NCBI GenBank assembly: GCA_903930095.1
Contig: CAIYXE010000028.1
Location: forward strand, 1 to 14,283
Reading direction: 5' to 3'
DNA: 14,283 bases
DNA from: an uncultured Hyphomicrobiales bacterium
GTDB taxonomy: Bacteria; Pseudomonadota; Alphaproteobacteria; Rhizobiales; Aestuariivirgaceae
Each line of letters starts with the position of its first letter. Within the stretch, counting starts at the first letter, position 1. Both the position numbers and the translations under genes were made by a program. Under the pieces are notes generated by a model. The model did no database searches. It was not told the DNA's origin and was given only the letters and a program-made list of their open reading frames with translations. Shown here in pieces: positions 14,218 through 14,283 of this stretch.

Positions 14218-14283
14218 ATGCTAAACACCAAGACCGCGGCAAGGCACTACCGGGCCATCTTCATTTCCGACATGCATCTCGGC
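14218..14283 (+). CDS. Metallophosphoesterase, LpxH-like (UDP-2,3-diacylglucosamine diphosphatase family), N-terminus only
   Basis: Only 22 codons are visible before the window ends. The peptide MLNTKTAARHYRAIFISDMHLG contains the first metallophosphoesterase motif, D-x-H, in IFISDMHLG. This opening is typical of alphaproteobacterial proteins annotated as UDP-2,3-diacylglucosamine diphosphatase, which act in lipid A synthesis at the inner membrane, but other calcineurin-like phosphoesterases share the motif. An AGAAGG ribosome binding site ends at 14210. That favours the ATG at 14218 (spacing 7); the ATG at 14215 and GTG at 14212 are in frame and also possible. It is divergent from the DUF2892-RND-SQR operon across about 200 nt and is probably unrelated in function. 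Confidence 0.7.
   Translation, partial: MLNTKTAARHYRAIFISDMHLG

Overview
The window is GC-rich, densely coded chromosomal DNA, most likely from an alphaproteobacterium and perhaps Hyphomicrobiales/Rhizobiales. This placement is inferred from the style of the proteins (a MatB of the rhizobial type, a proteobacterial-type Glk) and from two kinds of GC-rich palindromic intergenic repeat familiar from that class. No 16S or other decisive marker is present. I see no tRNA, rRNA, CRISPR array, transposase or integrase; the block looks like resident metabolism plus one stress-response operon.

Layout, left to right. (1) The N-terminus of release factor 3 (prfC) runs off the left edge on the minus strand. 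(2) A plus-strand group follows: glucokinase (glk), nicotinamidase (pncA, 4 nt after glk) and an EamA/DMT-family membrane transporter. (3) A palindromic repeat lies in the convergent gap before a minus-strand aldehyde dehydrogenase. (4) A second, more elaborate paired repeat with four hairpins lies in the divergent gap between that gene and a plus-strand operon. (5) The operon holds a 3-hydroxyisobutyrate-dehydrogenase-family reductase, a class I PLP aminotransferase and malonyl-CoA synthetase (matB), joined by 1-nt and 4-nt overlaps. Together with the divergent aldehyde dehydrogenase these enzymes could connect a beta-amino or beta-hydroxy acid through a semialdehyde to malonate and malonyl-CoA; that is an inference from gene content.

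(6) From about 14.1 kb down to 8.2 kb a minus-strand operon reads: small DUF2892 membrane protein, RND periplasmic adaptor, RND inner-membrane permease, and a sulfide:quinone oxidoreductase-type flavoprotein that keeps three cysteines placed like the catalytic ones of known SQRs. Its promoter region is AT-rich and carries overlapping palindromes within a recognisable -35/-10 pair. A related palindrome of the form ATTC-N8-GAAT sits just before the adaptor gene. These resemble operators of the sulfide/persulfide-sensing ArsR-family repressors (SqrR/BigR type), although no such regulator gene is in the window. The simplest reading is a sulfide-responsive oxidation-plus-export operon, the most interesting part of the window. 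(7) A metallophosphoesterase (LpxH-like) starts divergently and runs off the right edge.
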